Source of the DNA: Methylobacterium sp. Leaf118
Lineage (GTDB): Bacteria > Pseudomonadota > Alphaproteobacteria > Rhizobiales > Beijerinckiaceae
Reading direction: 5' to 3'
NCBI RefSeq assembly: GCF_920984675.1
Contig: NZ_CAKLBV010000017.1
Coordinates: forward strand, 1 to 64,000
Length of the DNA: 64,000 nucleotides
Position 1 is the first letter of the stretch, and each line of letters opens with the position of its first letter. The notes below the pieces were generated by a model. That model worked only from the letters and a program-made list of their open reading frames with translations. It was not told where the DNA came from and made no database searches. The translations under genes and the position numbers were made by a program. Below are positions 11,032-18,631 of the stretch, piece by piece.

Positions 11032-11916
11032 ATGACGACGCCCGTGACCGACACGACGCCCGAGACCGATACCTGGACCTTCTTCGAGGGCGCGTGGCAT
11101 CCCGGGAACGTGCGGATCATGGGGCCCCGCACCCACGGTTCCTGGCTCGGCTCGACGGTGTTCGACGGAGCCCGCGCCTTCGAGGGCGTCACCCCCGACC
11201 TCGACCTGCATCTCGCCCGCGTCAACCGCTCGGCCACCGCCCTCGGTCTCGCGCCGAAGCTCTCGGTCGCGCAGTGGAGCGATCTCGTCGCCCAGGGGCT
11301 CGCCCGCTTCGCCCCCGATGCCGAACTCTACATCCGGCCGATGTACTGGGCCGAGAGCGGGTTTGCCGGCGGCGTGCGCTTCGATCCGGCCTCCACCAAC
11401 TGGTGCCTGTCGATCTACCACGCACCGATGCCGCTGCCGTCGGGCGTGCGCGCCACCCTCTCCCCCTTCCGGCGGCCCTCCAACGAGGTCGCCCCGGTCG
11501 AGGCCAAGGCGGGCTGCCTCTACCCGAACGGCGCCCGCGCGCTCACGGAGGCGCTCGGACGCGGCTTCGCCAATTGCCTGATGCTCGACGGGCTCGGCAA
11601 CGTCGCCGAATTCGCCAACGCCAACGCGTTCCTGGCCCGCGACGGCGTGGTCTATACCCCGGTCCCCAACGGCGTCTTCCTGGCCGGCATCACCCGGGCC
11701 CGGGTCATCGCGCTCCTGCGCGGCGCGGGCGTCGAAGTGGTGGAGAAGACCCTGCGCTACGACGATTTCCTCGGCGCCGACGAGGTGTTCACCGCGGGCA
11801 ACTTCGCCAAGGTGGCGCCGGTCACGGGGCTCGACGAGGTGCGGTTCGAGCCGGGGCCGATGTTCCGCCTGGCGCGCCAGCTCTACTGGGACTTCGCGCA
11901 CGGGCGGCTGGCTTAG
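11032..11916 (+). CDS. Branched-chain amino acid aminotransferase-like enzyme (fold type IV PLP)
   Basis: A 294-residue class IV aminotransferase that would exchange amino groups between branched-chain amino acids and 2-oxoglutarate, or a related substrate. The PLP Lys is in VEAKAGCLYPNGARAL, followed by the family signature ANCLMLDGLGNVAEFANANAF. The N-terminal TWTFFEGAWHPGN is typical of the short BCAT-like paralogues common in alphaproteobacteria, and a second housekeeping IlvE elsewhere is likely. The ATG at 11032 lies 28 bases after the previous hairpin. Substrate specificity is inferred only from family. Confidence 0.85.
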   Translation: MTTPVTDTTPETDTWTFFEGAWHPGNVRIMGPRTHGSWLGSTVFDGARAFEGVTPDLDLHLARVNRSATALGLAPKLSVAQWSDLVAQGLARFAPDAELYIRPMYWAESGFAGGVRFDPASTNWCLSIYHAPMPLPSGVRATLSPFRRPSNEVAPVEAKAGCLYPNGARALTEALGRGFANCLMLDGLGNVAEFANANAFLARDGVVYTPVPNGVFLAGITRARVIALLRGAGVEVVEKTLRYDDFLGADEVFTAGNFAKVAPVTGLDEVRFEPGPMFRLARQLYWDFAHGRLA

Positions 11917-11930
11917 GCCCTCCGCGTCGT

Positions 11931-11952
11931 CCTCTCCCTTCGGCGGGAGAGG
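11931..11952. repeat. REP-like stem-loop CCTCTCCC/GGGAGAGG
   Basis: CCTCTCCC (11931-11938), six-base loop, GGGAGAGG (11945-11952) just after the aminotransferase stop. A similar palindrome with more C/G occurs at 47595-47614, so this may belong to a family of intergenic REP-like elements or serve as a terminator between convergent genes. Confidence 0.45.
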
Positions 11953-12086
11953 TGTGCGCCCGAAGCGGGGCCGGAGAGGGGGAGCGACGGTGCCGGAGGC
12001 GGCGCCTGTCGCCCGCCTCTCGATGCGTTTGGGCGCCTCGCTCCGGAGATCCCGCTCCCGCCGGGAGCGTCCGGCTTGGGACGCGG

Positions 12087-12121
12087 CCCGCGGATCCCGG
12101 GGGCGCTCCGGGATCCGCGGG
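12087..12121. terminator. Strong bidirectional hairpin between convergent genes
   Basis: A perfect 14-bp inverted repeat: CCCGCGGATCCCGG (12087-12100), seven-base loop, CCGGGATCCGCGGG (12108-12121). It lies 15 bases from the 3' end of the ThDP enzyme gene and between two convergent genes, as expected for a shared 3' structure. A second small stem (CGCTCCC/GGGAGCG, 12053-12069) lies just before it. Confidence 0.6.
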
Positions 12122-12135
12122 ACCGCGGTGTCCCC

Positions 12136-13824
12136 TTACCGACCCGCCAGCGCCTTCTCGCGGATCGTGGTCAGCGTCGCGCCGGGCGTGATCGCGTCGA
12201 CGGCGATCTTCACATGGATGATCGAAGGCAGGCCCGCGGCGAGCGCCGCGTCGAGGGCGGCGGGAAAGTCCTCGGTCCGCTCCACCGTGAAGCCGGCCCC
12301 GCCGAAGGCGCGGGCGTAAGCCGCGAAGTCCGGGTTCACGAGGTCGGTGGCGCAGACCCGGCCCGGAAAGTCCCGCTCCTGATGCATCCGGATGGTGCCG
12401 TAGCTGGCATTGTCGGCGACGATGCAGACGATGTTGAGCCCGTACTGCACGGCGGTCGCGAATTCCTGGCCGTTCATCAGGAAGTCGCCGTCGCCGTTGA
12501 GCGAGATCACCGTCCGTTCCGGATGGAGACGCTTCATCGCCACCGCCGCCGGCACGCCGTAGCCCATCGAGCCGGAGGTCGGCGCCATGTGGGTGGACAG
12601 CCGCCGGAAGCGGTAGAAGCGGTGGATCCAGGCGGCGTAGTTGCCCGCGCCGTTGCACAGGATCGCGTCGGACGGCAGCGCGTCGCGCAGCTGGATCATC
12701 ACCTCGCCGAAATTCACCGTGCCGGGCTGGGGCGTCGCCGTCTCGCTCCAGGCGAGGTATTCGCCATGGGCCTCCCGCGTCCCCTCGGACCAGGGCGTGG
12801 CGGAAGGTGCAGGCAGCCGCGCCAGCGCCGCCGCCATCCGGGTCGGGGCGGCGTTGATCGCCAGATGCGGGACGTAGACGCGGCCGAGCTCCTCCGGTCC
12901 GGGATGGATGTGGACGAGCCGGGTGCGCGGCCCCGGGATGTCGAGGAGCGCGTACATCTGGCTCGCGACCTCGCCGAGGCGTCCGCCGAGCACGATCAGC
13001 AGGTCGGCGGCCTTCACCCGGGCGACGAGCTTGGCGTTGGCGGCCAAGCCCAGATCGCCCGCGTAGTTCGGGTGCAGCGGGTCGAACAGCGGCAGGCGGC
13101 GGTAGCTCGTCGCCACCGGCAGGTCGAAGGCTTCCGCGAAGGCGCGGATGTCGGCATAGGCGCGCTCGTCCCAGCGGCTGCCGCCGAGGACCAGGAACGG
13201 GGCCTGCGCCTCGGCCAGCAGCGCGCCCAGCCGCGCGAGATCCTCGGCGCCCGGGGCGGCCTCGACCGGCACGAAGGCCGGGGCGGCGGGGCCGGGCACG
13301 GGGTCCTTCAGCATGTCCTTGGGCAGCGCCATCACCACCGGGCCGGGCCGGCCGCCGCAGGCGGTGTGGAAGGCGCGGGAGACGTATTCGGGCATGCGGG
13401 CCCCGGTCTCGACCTCGGTCGCCCATTTGCAGATCGGCCCGAAGGCGGCGCGGTAATCGATCTCCTGCCACGCCTCGCGGTCGCGCAAGCCCCGCTCGAT
13501 CTGGCCGACGAACAGGATCATCGGCGTCGAGTCCTGCTGGGCGATGTGGATGCCGGCGGAGGCGTTGGTGGCGCCGGGCCCGCGGGTGACGAAGCAGATG
13601 CCCGGCCGGCCGGTGGCCTTGCCGTGGGCCTCCGCCATCATCGCGGCGCCTCCCTCCTGGCGGCAGACGGTGATCCGGATGCCGGATTCGTGCAGCGCGT
13701 CGAGCACCGGCAGGTAGCTCTCGCCCGGCACCGCGAAGACGTGCTCGACGCCGTTGGCGACGAGCTGGTCCACCAGCGCCTGCGCCGCGGTGCGGGGCTT
13801 CGGGGTCAGACTCTCCTGGGACAT
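12136..13824 (-). CDS. Thiamine-diphosphate enzyme, acetolactate-synthase-like
   Basis: A 562-residue three-domain ThDP enzyme. The N-terminal Pyr domain has the catalytic Glu in CRQEGGAAMMAEAHGK. The central Rossmann domain includes VLGGSRWDERAY. The C-terminal PP domain holds the metal/ThDP motif NGDGDFLMNGQEFATAVQYG ending in ADNASYG. It resembles IlvB paralogues annotated as acetolactate synthase catalytic subunit or benzoylformate decarboxylase-like, but no small regulatory subunit lies beside it, so a biosynthetic AHAS role is uncertain. Start at 13824 (MSQESLTPK) fits the domain start. The reaction remains unassigned. Confidence 0.8.
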   Translation of the reverse strand: MSQESLTPKPRTAAQALVDQLVANGVEHVFAVPGESYLPVLDALHESGIRITVCRQEGGAAMMAEAHGKATGRPGICFVTRGPGATNASAGIHIAQQDSTPMILFVGQIERGLRDREAWQEIDYRAAFGPICKWATEVETGARMPEYVSRAFHTACGGRPGPVVMALPKDMLKDPVPGPAAPAFVPVEAAPGAEDLARLGALLAEAQAPFLVLGGSRWDERAYADIRAFAEAFDLPVATSYRRLPLFDPLHPNYAGDLGLAANAKLVARVKAADLLIVLGGRLGEVASQMYALLDIPGPRTRLVHIHPGPEELGRVYVPHLAINAAPTRMAAALARLPAPSATPWSEGTREAHGEYLAWSETATPQPGTVNFGEVMIQLRDALPSDAILCNGAGNYAAWIHRFYRFRRLSTHMAPTSGSMGYGVPAAVAMKRLHPERTVISLNGDGDFLMNGQEFATAVQYGLNIVCIVADNASYGTIRMHQERDFPGRVCATDLVNPDFAAYARAFGGAGFTVERTEDFPAALDAALAAGLPSIIHVKIAVDAITPGATLTTIREKALAGR

Positions 13825-14142
13825 CGCGCGAACCTCGGTCTGGGCGGCGGGCGCCCGGGGATCTGTCCCGGTTCGGGACCGAAACCCCCGCCCGACCCCG
13901 GATCGTGCCGCGGACGGACAGTTTTCGGCCGCGCGCGCCGGGCCCTGCATTTGCAGCGGGAGCTGCGTGTACGGGATCGGACATAGACGCCAACCGATAA
14001 CGTCCGGTTTCGAGCCGGGCGGAGGCGGGTCGCCTCCGGACCGGACACGCACGAAGTCCCGCTCTTTCGGATGGTCGACGCCATGGTTGCGTACCGGAGT
14101 TCCTTTGCGACGCAGGTCCGGCCCGCGGCGCCCGAAGGCGCC
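13825..14142. other. Divergent region between the ThDP enzyme and flavin reductase genes
   Basis: About 318 bases. An 8-bp stem CGGAGGCG (14020-14027)/CGCCTCCG (14031-14038) with a three-base loop is the only clear structure. A possible extended N-terminus of the flavin reductase (from 14071) falls at the right end. Confidence 0.4.
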
Positions 14143-14667
14143 ATGAGCCTCGCGCCCGATGTCCCGCCCCCGCCGGTCGCCGACGGGGCCCTCCTGAAAC
14201 AGGCGATGCGCCGCCTCGTCGGCGGGGTGGTGATCGTCACCGCGGGCAGCGGCGAGGACCGCGTCGGGTTGACTGCCACCTCCGCGGTGTCCCTCTCGGT
14301 CGATCCGCCCACCATGCTGGTCTGCGTCAACCGCGCCTCGTCGAGCTGGCCGGTCATCGCCCGGCGCCAGCATTTCTGCGTCAGCATCCTCGGGGCCGGG
14401 CAGCAATCCGTGGCGGAGCGCTTCGCCGGAATCGGCGGCCTGCGCGGCCCGGCCCGCTATCTCGGCGCGGACTGGACCACCATGGCCTCCGGCGCCGCGG
14501 GCCTCACCCAGGCGCAGGCCATCATCGATTGCGACCTCGAAGAGGTCATCGAGCGGCACAGCCACGCCATCCTGCTCGGCGCCGTGCGCGAGGTGCGCCT
14601 GCACGGCGAGGCCGCCGGCGCCCTGGTCTATGGCGGCGGCGGCTTCATCGAGCTGTCGCCCCCGTGA
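14143..14667 (+). CDS. Flavin reductase (HpaC/FMN-binding split-barrel family)
   Basis: A 174-residue flavin reductase-like protein expected to supply reduced FMN or FAD from NAD(P)H. Family features: MRRLVGGVVIVTAGSGEDRVGLTATSAVSLSVDPP (read as separate blocks: flavin-binding GLTATSAVSLS and DPPTMLVCVN), then HFCVSILGAGQQ and the HAILLGAV strand. Start at ATG 14143 is chosen because GAAGG lies six bases upstream; ATG at 14071 would add 24 residues. It heads the run that contains an acyl-CoA dehydrogenase-fold protein, a pairing typical of two-component flavin monooxygenases. Confidence 0.82.
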   Translation: MSLAPDVPPPPVADGALLKQAMRRLVGGVVIVTAGSGEDRVGLTATSAVSLSVDPPTMLVCVNRASSSWPVIARRQHFCVSILGAGQQSVAERFAGIGGLRGPARYLGADWTTMASGAAGLTQAQAIIDCDLEEVIERHSHAILLGAVREVRLHGEAAGALVYGGGGFIELSPP

Positions 14668-14688
14668 CGGGCGCCGGAAGTGGTAAGA

Positions 14689-14800
14689 TTGACCGATAGT
14701 TTATGCCAATCTCTGATTAACTAACTAAATGTTTAATAAAACGAATCGGATTGATCCTGAAATCAGGAAGAGTATTTATCGGGACAATGATTGTATTAGC
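14689..14800 (+). promoter_or_regulatory. AT-rich leader and candidate promoter of the carrier-protein run
   Basis: Base composition drops sharply here against a very GC-rich background. TTGATC (14751-14756) and TATTTA (14773-14778) stand 16 bp apart and resemble -35/-10 elements; TTGACC at 14689 is another -35-like site. A dyad TCCTGA-AA-TCAGGA (14755-14768) overlaps the first candidate and could be an operator. This is pattern reading only, with no start site known. Confidence 0.4.
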
Positions 14801-14851
14801 CCAGCAGGGCGACCAGCCCGCTCAACTCAGATCGGAAAGGTACGGAAGACG

Positions 14852-15124
14852 ATGTCGGCGACGGTGATGGAGAGCGTGGCGAGCCGGACGATGGGCCTCG
14901 CCTACGAGATCGCGGGGCGGCACGCGATCAAGCCGGCCTTCGGACCCGGCGACGCCCTGGTCGATGTCGGCCTGTCGTCCCTCGACCTCGTGAACCTGAT
15001 GATCGCCGTCGAGTCGGAGTTCGACATCATGATCCCGCCCTCGGCGCTGACGCCGAAGAACTTCTACTCGATCGAGACCATCGCCCGGATGGTCGAGACC
15101 GTGTGCTCGGCCCCGTCGGCCTGA
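14852..15124 (+). CDS. Acyl/peptidyl carrier protein
   Basis: A 90-residue stand-alone carrier protein. The phosphopantetheine attachment Ser lies in VGLSSLDLVNLMIAVESEF, with the usual helix II following and the IPPSALTPKNFYSIETIARMV helix III region. The ATG at 14852 follows a GGAAGAC site; a longer frame from 14729 passes through AT-rich leader and is not protein-like. In this position it is the likely partner of the amino acid:carrier protein ligase 1.3 kb downstream, rather than of fatty acid synthase. Confidence 0.88.
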   Translation: MSATVMESVASRTMGLAYEIAGRHAIKPAFGPGDALVDVGLSSLDLVNLMIAVESEFDIMIPPSALTPKNFYSIETIARMVETVCSAPSA

Positions 15125-15182
15125 TCCCGTCCTTCGCGCAACACGGCCGGCGCGACCGGCTTCAGATCCTCGGAGCCAAGCC

Positions 15183-16382
15183 ATGACCATTCAGCCGATG
15201 TCCGTCCCGCCCGAAGCGGCCACCGCGACCGATCTCGCCGCCCGCGCGGCGGCGGTGGCGGCGGTCGCCGCCCTCCATGCCGAGGCGGTCGACCGCGACG
15301 GCCGCTTCCCGGCCGAGGCGGTCGCCGCGCTGAAGTCGCAGCGCCTGCTCGGGGCCGCGGTGCCGATCGAGCTGGGCGGGGAGGGCGCCTCGATCCGGGC
15401 GCTCGCCGACATCTGCTACGCCCTCGGCCGTGCCTGCGCCTCGACGGCGATGATCTACGCCATGCACCAGACCAAGATCGCCTGCCTGATCCGGCACGGC
15501 CGGGACGGCGCGTGGCGCGACGGCCTGATCCGCCGCATCGCCGACGAGCAGCTGCTCATGGCCTCCTCGACGACCGAGGGCCAGGGCGGTGGCAATGTCC
15601 GCGCCTCCTCCGCCGCGATCGAGGGCGATGGCGAGAGCGTGAGCCTGGAGCGGGCCGCCACCGTGATCTCCTACGGCGCCCAGGCCGACGGCGTCGTCAC
15701 CGTCGCCCGCCGCAACGCGGAGGCCGCCGCCTCCGACCAGGTGCTCTGCGTGTTCCTCAAGGAGGACTACACCCTGGAGCGCCTGAGCGGCTGGGAGACG
15801 CTCGGCATGCGCGGCACCTGCAGCAGCGGCTTCCGCCTGGTGGCGCGCGGCCGGCCCGAGCAGGTGCTCGCCACCCGCTACGGCGATGTCCACAACCAGA
15901 CCATGACCCCGGTCTCCCATATCCTGTGGTCGAGCGCCTGGGCCGGCATCGCCGCCTCGGCGGTCGATCGCGCCCAGGCCTTCACCCGCACGGCGATGCG
16001 GGGCGCGGGCGGCGTCGCCCCGCCCGGCGCGCTGCACTACGCCCGCGCCGTCTCCAGCCTGAAACAGGCCCGCGCGCTGATCGTCCAGGGGCTCGACCGG
16101 TTCGAGGCCGCGGGCGACGACGCCTCGGCGCTGGCCGCCCTCGATTTCCAGACCGCGATCACGATGCTCAAGGTCGAGGTCTCGGAACTCGCGGTCGCCG
16201 CCGTGTCGAGCGCGCTCCGGGCCAACGGGCTCGCCGGCTACCGCCAGGACGGCGATTTCAGCGTCGGCCGGGCCCTGCGCGACATCCTCTCGGCGCCGAT
16301 CATGATCCACAACGACCGCATCATGGCCAACCTCGCCACCGCCACCCTGATGTCCCCGGTCGCCGCCTCGCTGAGCGCCTGA
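15183..16382 (+). CDS. Acyl-CoA dehydrogenase-fold flavoprotein
   Basis: A 399-residue protein with the acyl-CoA dehydrogenase domains in order: N-terminal helices (VAALKSQRLLGAAVPIELGG), the middle beta domain (SSTTEGQGGGNVRASSAA, GWETLGMRGTCSSGFRL) and a C-terminal helical domain ending GLAGYRQDGDFSVGRALRDIL. The usual catalytic Glu motif (YEGT-like) near the C terminus is replaced by IMIHNDRIMANLA. That loss is typical of DszC/HsaA-type flavin monooxygenases, and a flavin reductase gene lies just upstream. A carrier-bound aminoacyl or acyl group is the probable substrate. Dehydrogenase activity is not excluded. Confidence 0.82.
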   Translation: MTIQPMSVPPEAATATDLAARAAAVAAVAALHAEAVDRDGRFPAEAVAALKSQRLLGAAVPIELGGEGASIRALADICYALGRACASTAMIYAMHQTKIACLIRHGRDGAWRDGLIRRIADEQLLMASSTTEGQGGGNVRASSAAIEGDGESVSLERAATVISYGAQADGVVTVARRNAEAAASDQVLCVFLKEDYTLERLSGWETLGMRGTCSSGFRLVARGRPEQVLATRYGDVHNQTMTPVSHILWSSAWAGIAASAVDRAQAFTRTAMRGAGGVAPPGALHYARAVSSLKQARALIVQGLDRFEAAGDDASALAALDFQTAITMLKVEVSELAVAAVSSALRANGLAGYRQDGDFSVGRALRDILSAPIMIHNDRIMANLATATLMSPVAASLSA

Positions 16383-16436
16383 CGCCGGCCCCGCCTCCCC
16401 GATCCTTCGCCCGCCCTCGCCTGAGAGACTGCCCCC

Positions 16437-17369
16437 ATGAACATGCCCGTCAAGAACGTGCCGGCCGCCCCCCCCGCGACCGATCCCCTCGACTCCCTGT
16501 TCGACGCGATGTTCAAGCCCATGAACGCGCAGGGCGTCTACGCCCGCACCGGCGCCTACGAGTCGGTGGTCGAGGCGCTGGCCGCCTTCATCTCGTCGCG
16601 CCGCGACGAGGGCACGGAGGTGTTCCGCTTCCCGCCGGTGATGAGCCGCGCCCATCTCGAGCGCCACGGCTACCTCAAGAGTTTTCCGAATCTCCTGGGC
16701 TGCGTCTCCTGCCTCGAAGGCTCGGAGACTGACATCCGCGCCTACGCCGACCGGCATCTTTCCGGCGGCGACTGGACCGAAGGCCTCGAGACCGCCGACC
16801 TCGTGCTGACGCCGGCCGCCTGCTACCCGGTCTACCCGATCGCCGCCGCCCGCGGCGCCGTGCCGGAGGCCGGCTACCGCTTCGACGTCGCCTGCGACTG
16901 CTTCCGCCGCGAGCCCTCGCGCCATCTCGACCGGCTGCAATCCTTCCGGATGCGCGAATACGTCCGCATCGGCACGCCCGAGCAGATCGTCGCCTTCCGC
17001 GAGGCCTGGATCGAGACCGCCACCGCCATGGCCGACGAACTCGGCCTGACCTACACGGTCGAGACCGCGAGCGACCCGTTCTTCGGCCGGCTCGGCCAGA
17101 TCATGGCCTTCAGCCAGCTGGAGCAGGCGTTGAAGTTCGAGCTACTGATCCCCCTGCGCGGGGCGGCGGCCGGCACCGCCTGCATGAGCTTCAACTATCA
17201 CCGCGAGCATTTCGGCACGACCTGGGGCCTCAACCTCGCCGACGGCGAGCCGGCCCATACGGGCTGCGTCGCCTTCGGCATGGACCGTCTGGCGGTGGCG
17301 ATGTTCGCGACCCACGGCGAGTCCATCGCGGATTGGCCGGCCGCCATCCGCGCCACGCTGAAGCTCTGA
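16437..17369 (+). CDS. Amino acid:[carrier protein] ligase (class II aaRS-like)
   Basis: A 310-residue homologue of the catalytic core of atypical seryl-tRNA synthetase without a tRNA-binding arm. Known relatives in Bradyrhizobium and Agrobacterium activate glycine or alanine and load it on a carrier protein. Seen here: motif 2 CFRREPSRHLDRLQSFRMRE (155-174), motif 3 FGMDRLAVAMF (280-290), and Cys129, Glu174 and Cys277, which fit the Zn-binding triad of the family. The carrier gene two genes upstream supports the role. The amino acid selected cannot be read from sequence. Confidence 0.88.
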   Translation: MNMPVKNVPAAPPATDPLDSLFDAMFKPMNAQGVYARTGAYESVVEALAAFISSRRDEGTEVFRFPPVMSRAHLERHGYLKSFPNLLGCVSCLEGSETDIRAYADRHLSGGDWTEGLETADLVLTPAACYPVYPIAAARGAVPEAGYRFDVACDCFRREPSRHLDRLQSFRMREYVRIGTPEQIVAFREAWIETATAMADELGLTYTVETASDPFFGRLGQIMAFSQLEQALKFELLIPLRGAAAGTACMSFNYHREHFGTTWGLNLADGEPAHTGCVAFGMDRLAVAMFATHGESIADWPAAIRATLKL

Positions 17370-17404
17370 TCCCAAGGTGTAATCCCACGACCGGAGCCGC
17401 CGCG

Positions 17405-18340
17405 ATGGCCCTCGACCCGCATGTCAGCCGCTTCCTCGACATGATGGCGCTCGGGGCCTCGGGCGGCATCGATCTCGCCGCCCGTCGCGCGGGCCTGCGC
17501 GGGCTCGCCCGCCTGGCCGCCGCCGGCGCCCCGGCGGGAGGGATCTCGGTCCGCGATCTCACCATGCCGGGCCCCGGCGGCGCCCTCGCGCTTCGCCTTT
17601 ACGCGCCGGAGGGCGCGGCCCCCGGTCCCGGTCTCGTCTTCCTGCACGGCGGCGGCCTCGTCACCGGCGATCTCGACACCCACGATGCGATGTGCCGGAC
17701 CCTGGCCGAGTCCGGCGCGATGCGCGTGGTCGCGGTCGCCTACCGACTCGCTCCCGAGCATCCCTTCCCGGCCCCCCTCGACGACGCCCTCGCGGCGACA
17801 CGCTGGGTGGCCGCGCAGGCGGACGATCTCGGCATCGATCCGGTCCGCCTCGCCGTCGGCGGGGAATCGGCCGGGGCGGGGCTCGCCGCCCGGGTCTGCC
17901 AGGAGATGCGGGAGGCCGGCCGGACCCTGGCCGCGCAGCTCCTGATCTGCCCGGTTCTCGATGTCCACGGTGCCGGCGCCTCGCGCCGGGATTTCGCCCG
18001 GGGCTACTTCCTCGACGAGGCGACGATCCAGACCGACCTCGCCGCCTGCGGTCCCGAAGCGCGGCCGGAGCCCCGGTTCTGCCCGCTGCGGGAGACGGAT
18101 CTGGCCGGGCTCCCGCCGGCCCGCATCCATACCGCCGAGTACGACCCGGTGCGCGACGACGGCGAGACCTATGCGGCGCGCCTCGCGCAGGCCGGCGTGC
18201 CGGTCGTCCAGGCCCGCCATGCCGGCATGATCCACTTCTTTTACGGTCTCGGGCGCCTCGTTCCCCGCGCCCGGCCGATCCTCTCGGAGATCGCCCGCGA
18301 CTTCTCGGAGTTGCTGCGCGCCCCCGCCCCGACCGCCTGA
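17405..18340 (+). CDS. Alpha/beta hydrolase, hormone-sensitive lipase family
   Basis: A 311-residue esterase-like hydrolase. The oxyanion-hole motif FLHGGGLVTGD, the nucleophile elbow GGESAGAG, an Asp in TAEYDPVRDDG and a His in HAGMIHFFYG complete the HSL-type triad. No signal peptide is seen, so it acts in the cytoplasm. The start at 17405 begins the family N-terminus MALDPHVSRFLDMM, which is common in such hydrolases. Inside the carrier-protein run it may release product from a carrier thioester or act as an editing hydrolase; this is inference from position. Confidence 0.85.
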   Translation: MALDPHVSRFLDMMALGASGGIDLAARRAGLRGLARLAAAGAPAGGISVRDLTMPGPGGALALRLYAPEGAAPGPGLVFLHGGGLVTGDLDTHDAMCRTLAESGAMRVVAVAYRLAPEHPFPAPLDDALAATRWVAAQADDLGIDPVRLAVGGESAGAGLAARVCQEMREAGRTLAAQLLICPVLDVHGAGASRRDFARGYFLDEATIQTDLAACGPEARPEPRFCPLRETDLAGLPPARIHTAEYDPVRDDGETYAARLAQAGVPVVQARHAGMIHFFYGLGRLVPRARPILSEIARDFSELLRAPAPTA

Positions 18341-18368
18341 TCCGCCCTCTCGTTCCCCGGAGTCTCCC

Positions 18369-18626
18369 ATGTCCCTGCGTTCCACCGTCCACGCCGAGAT
18401 CGCCGCCATCGCCGCCGAGCAGGAGAAGCGGATGCCGCCGATCACCGACGATCTCGTGATGCTCGACACCGAGTTCGACTCGCTCTGCTTCGCCCTCCTG
18501 GTCGCCCGGATGGAGGACCTGACCGGGGCCGACCCGTTCTCCGAGATGGAGGCCGAGGACCTGCCCGTGACGGTCGGCGACCTCGTCGCCCTCTACGACC
18601 GCGCCGCGGCCAAGCAGGCGGCCTGA
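18369..18626 (+). CDS. Second small carrier-protein-like gene
   Basis: An 85-residue helical protein. TEFDSLCFALLVARMEDLTG matches the carrier-protein pattern in which Ser after Asp (DSL) carries phosphopantetheine, followed by helix II. The C-terminal DLPVTVGDLVALYDRAA resembles helix IV. It differs strongly from the carrier at 14852, so it probably serves a different enzyme, most simply the ANL ligase that begins 5 bp after its stop codon. Attachment of phosphopantetheine is inferred. Confidence 0.75.
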   Translation: MSLRSTVHAEIAAIAAEQEKRMPPITDDLVMLDTEFDSLCFALLVARMEDLTGADPFSEMEAEDLPVTVGDLVALYDRAAAKQAA

Positions 18627-18631
18627 CCGTC

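Noticed and set aside
12076-13986. 636-codon plus-strand frame opposite the ThDP enzyme
   Set aside because: The minus-strand protein has clear ThDP motifs; the plus-strand frame is a composition artefact.
14729-14851. N-terminal extension of the carrier protein from ATG 14729
   Set aside because: The added residues come from AT-rich leader sequence and do not resemble a carrier domain; the ATG at 14852 has its own ribosome site.
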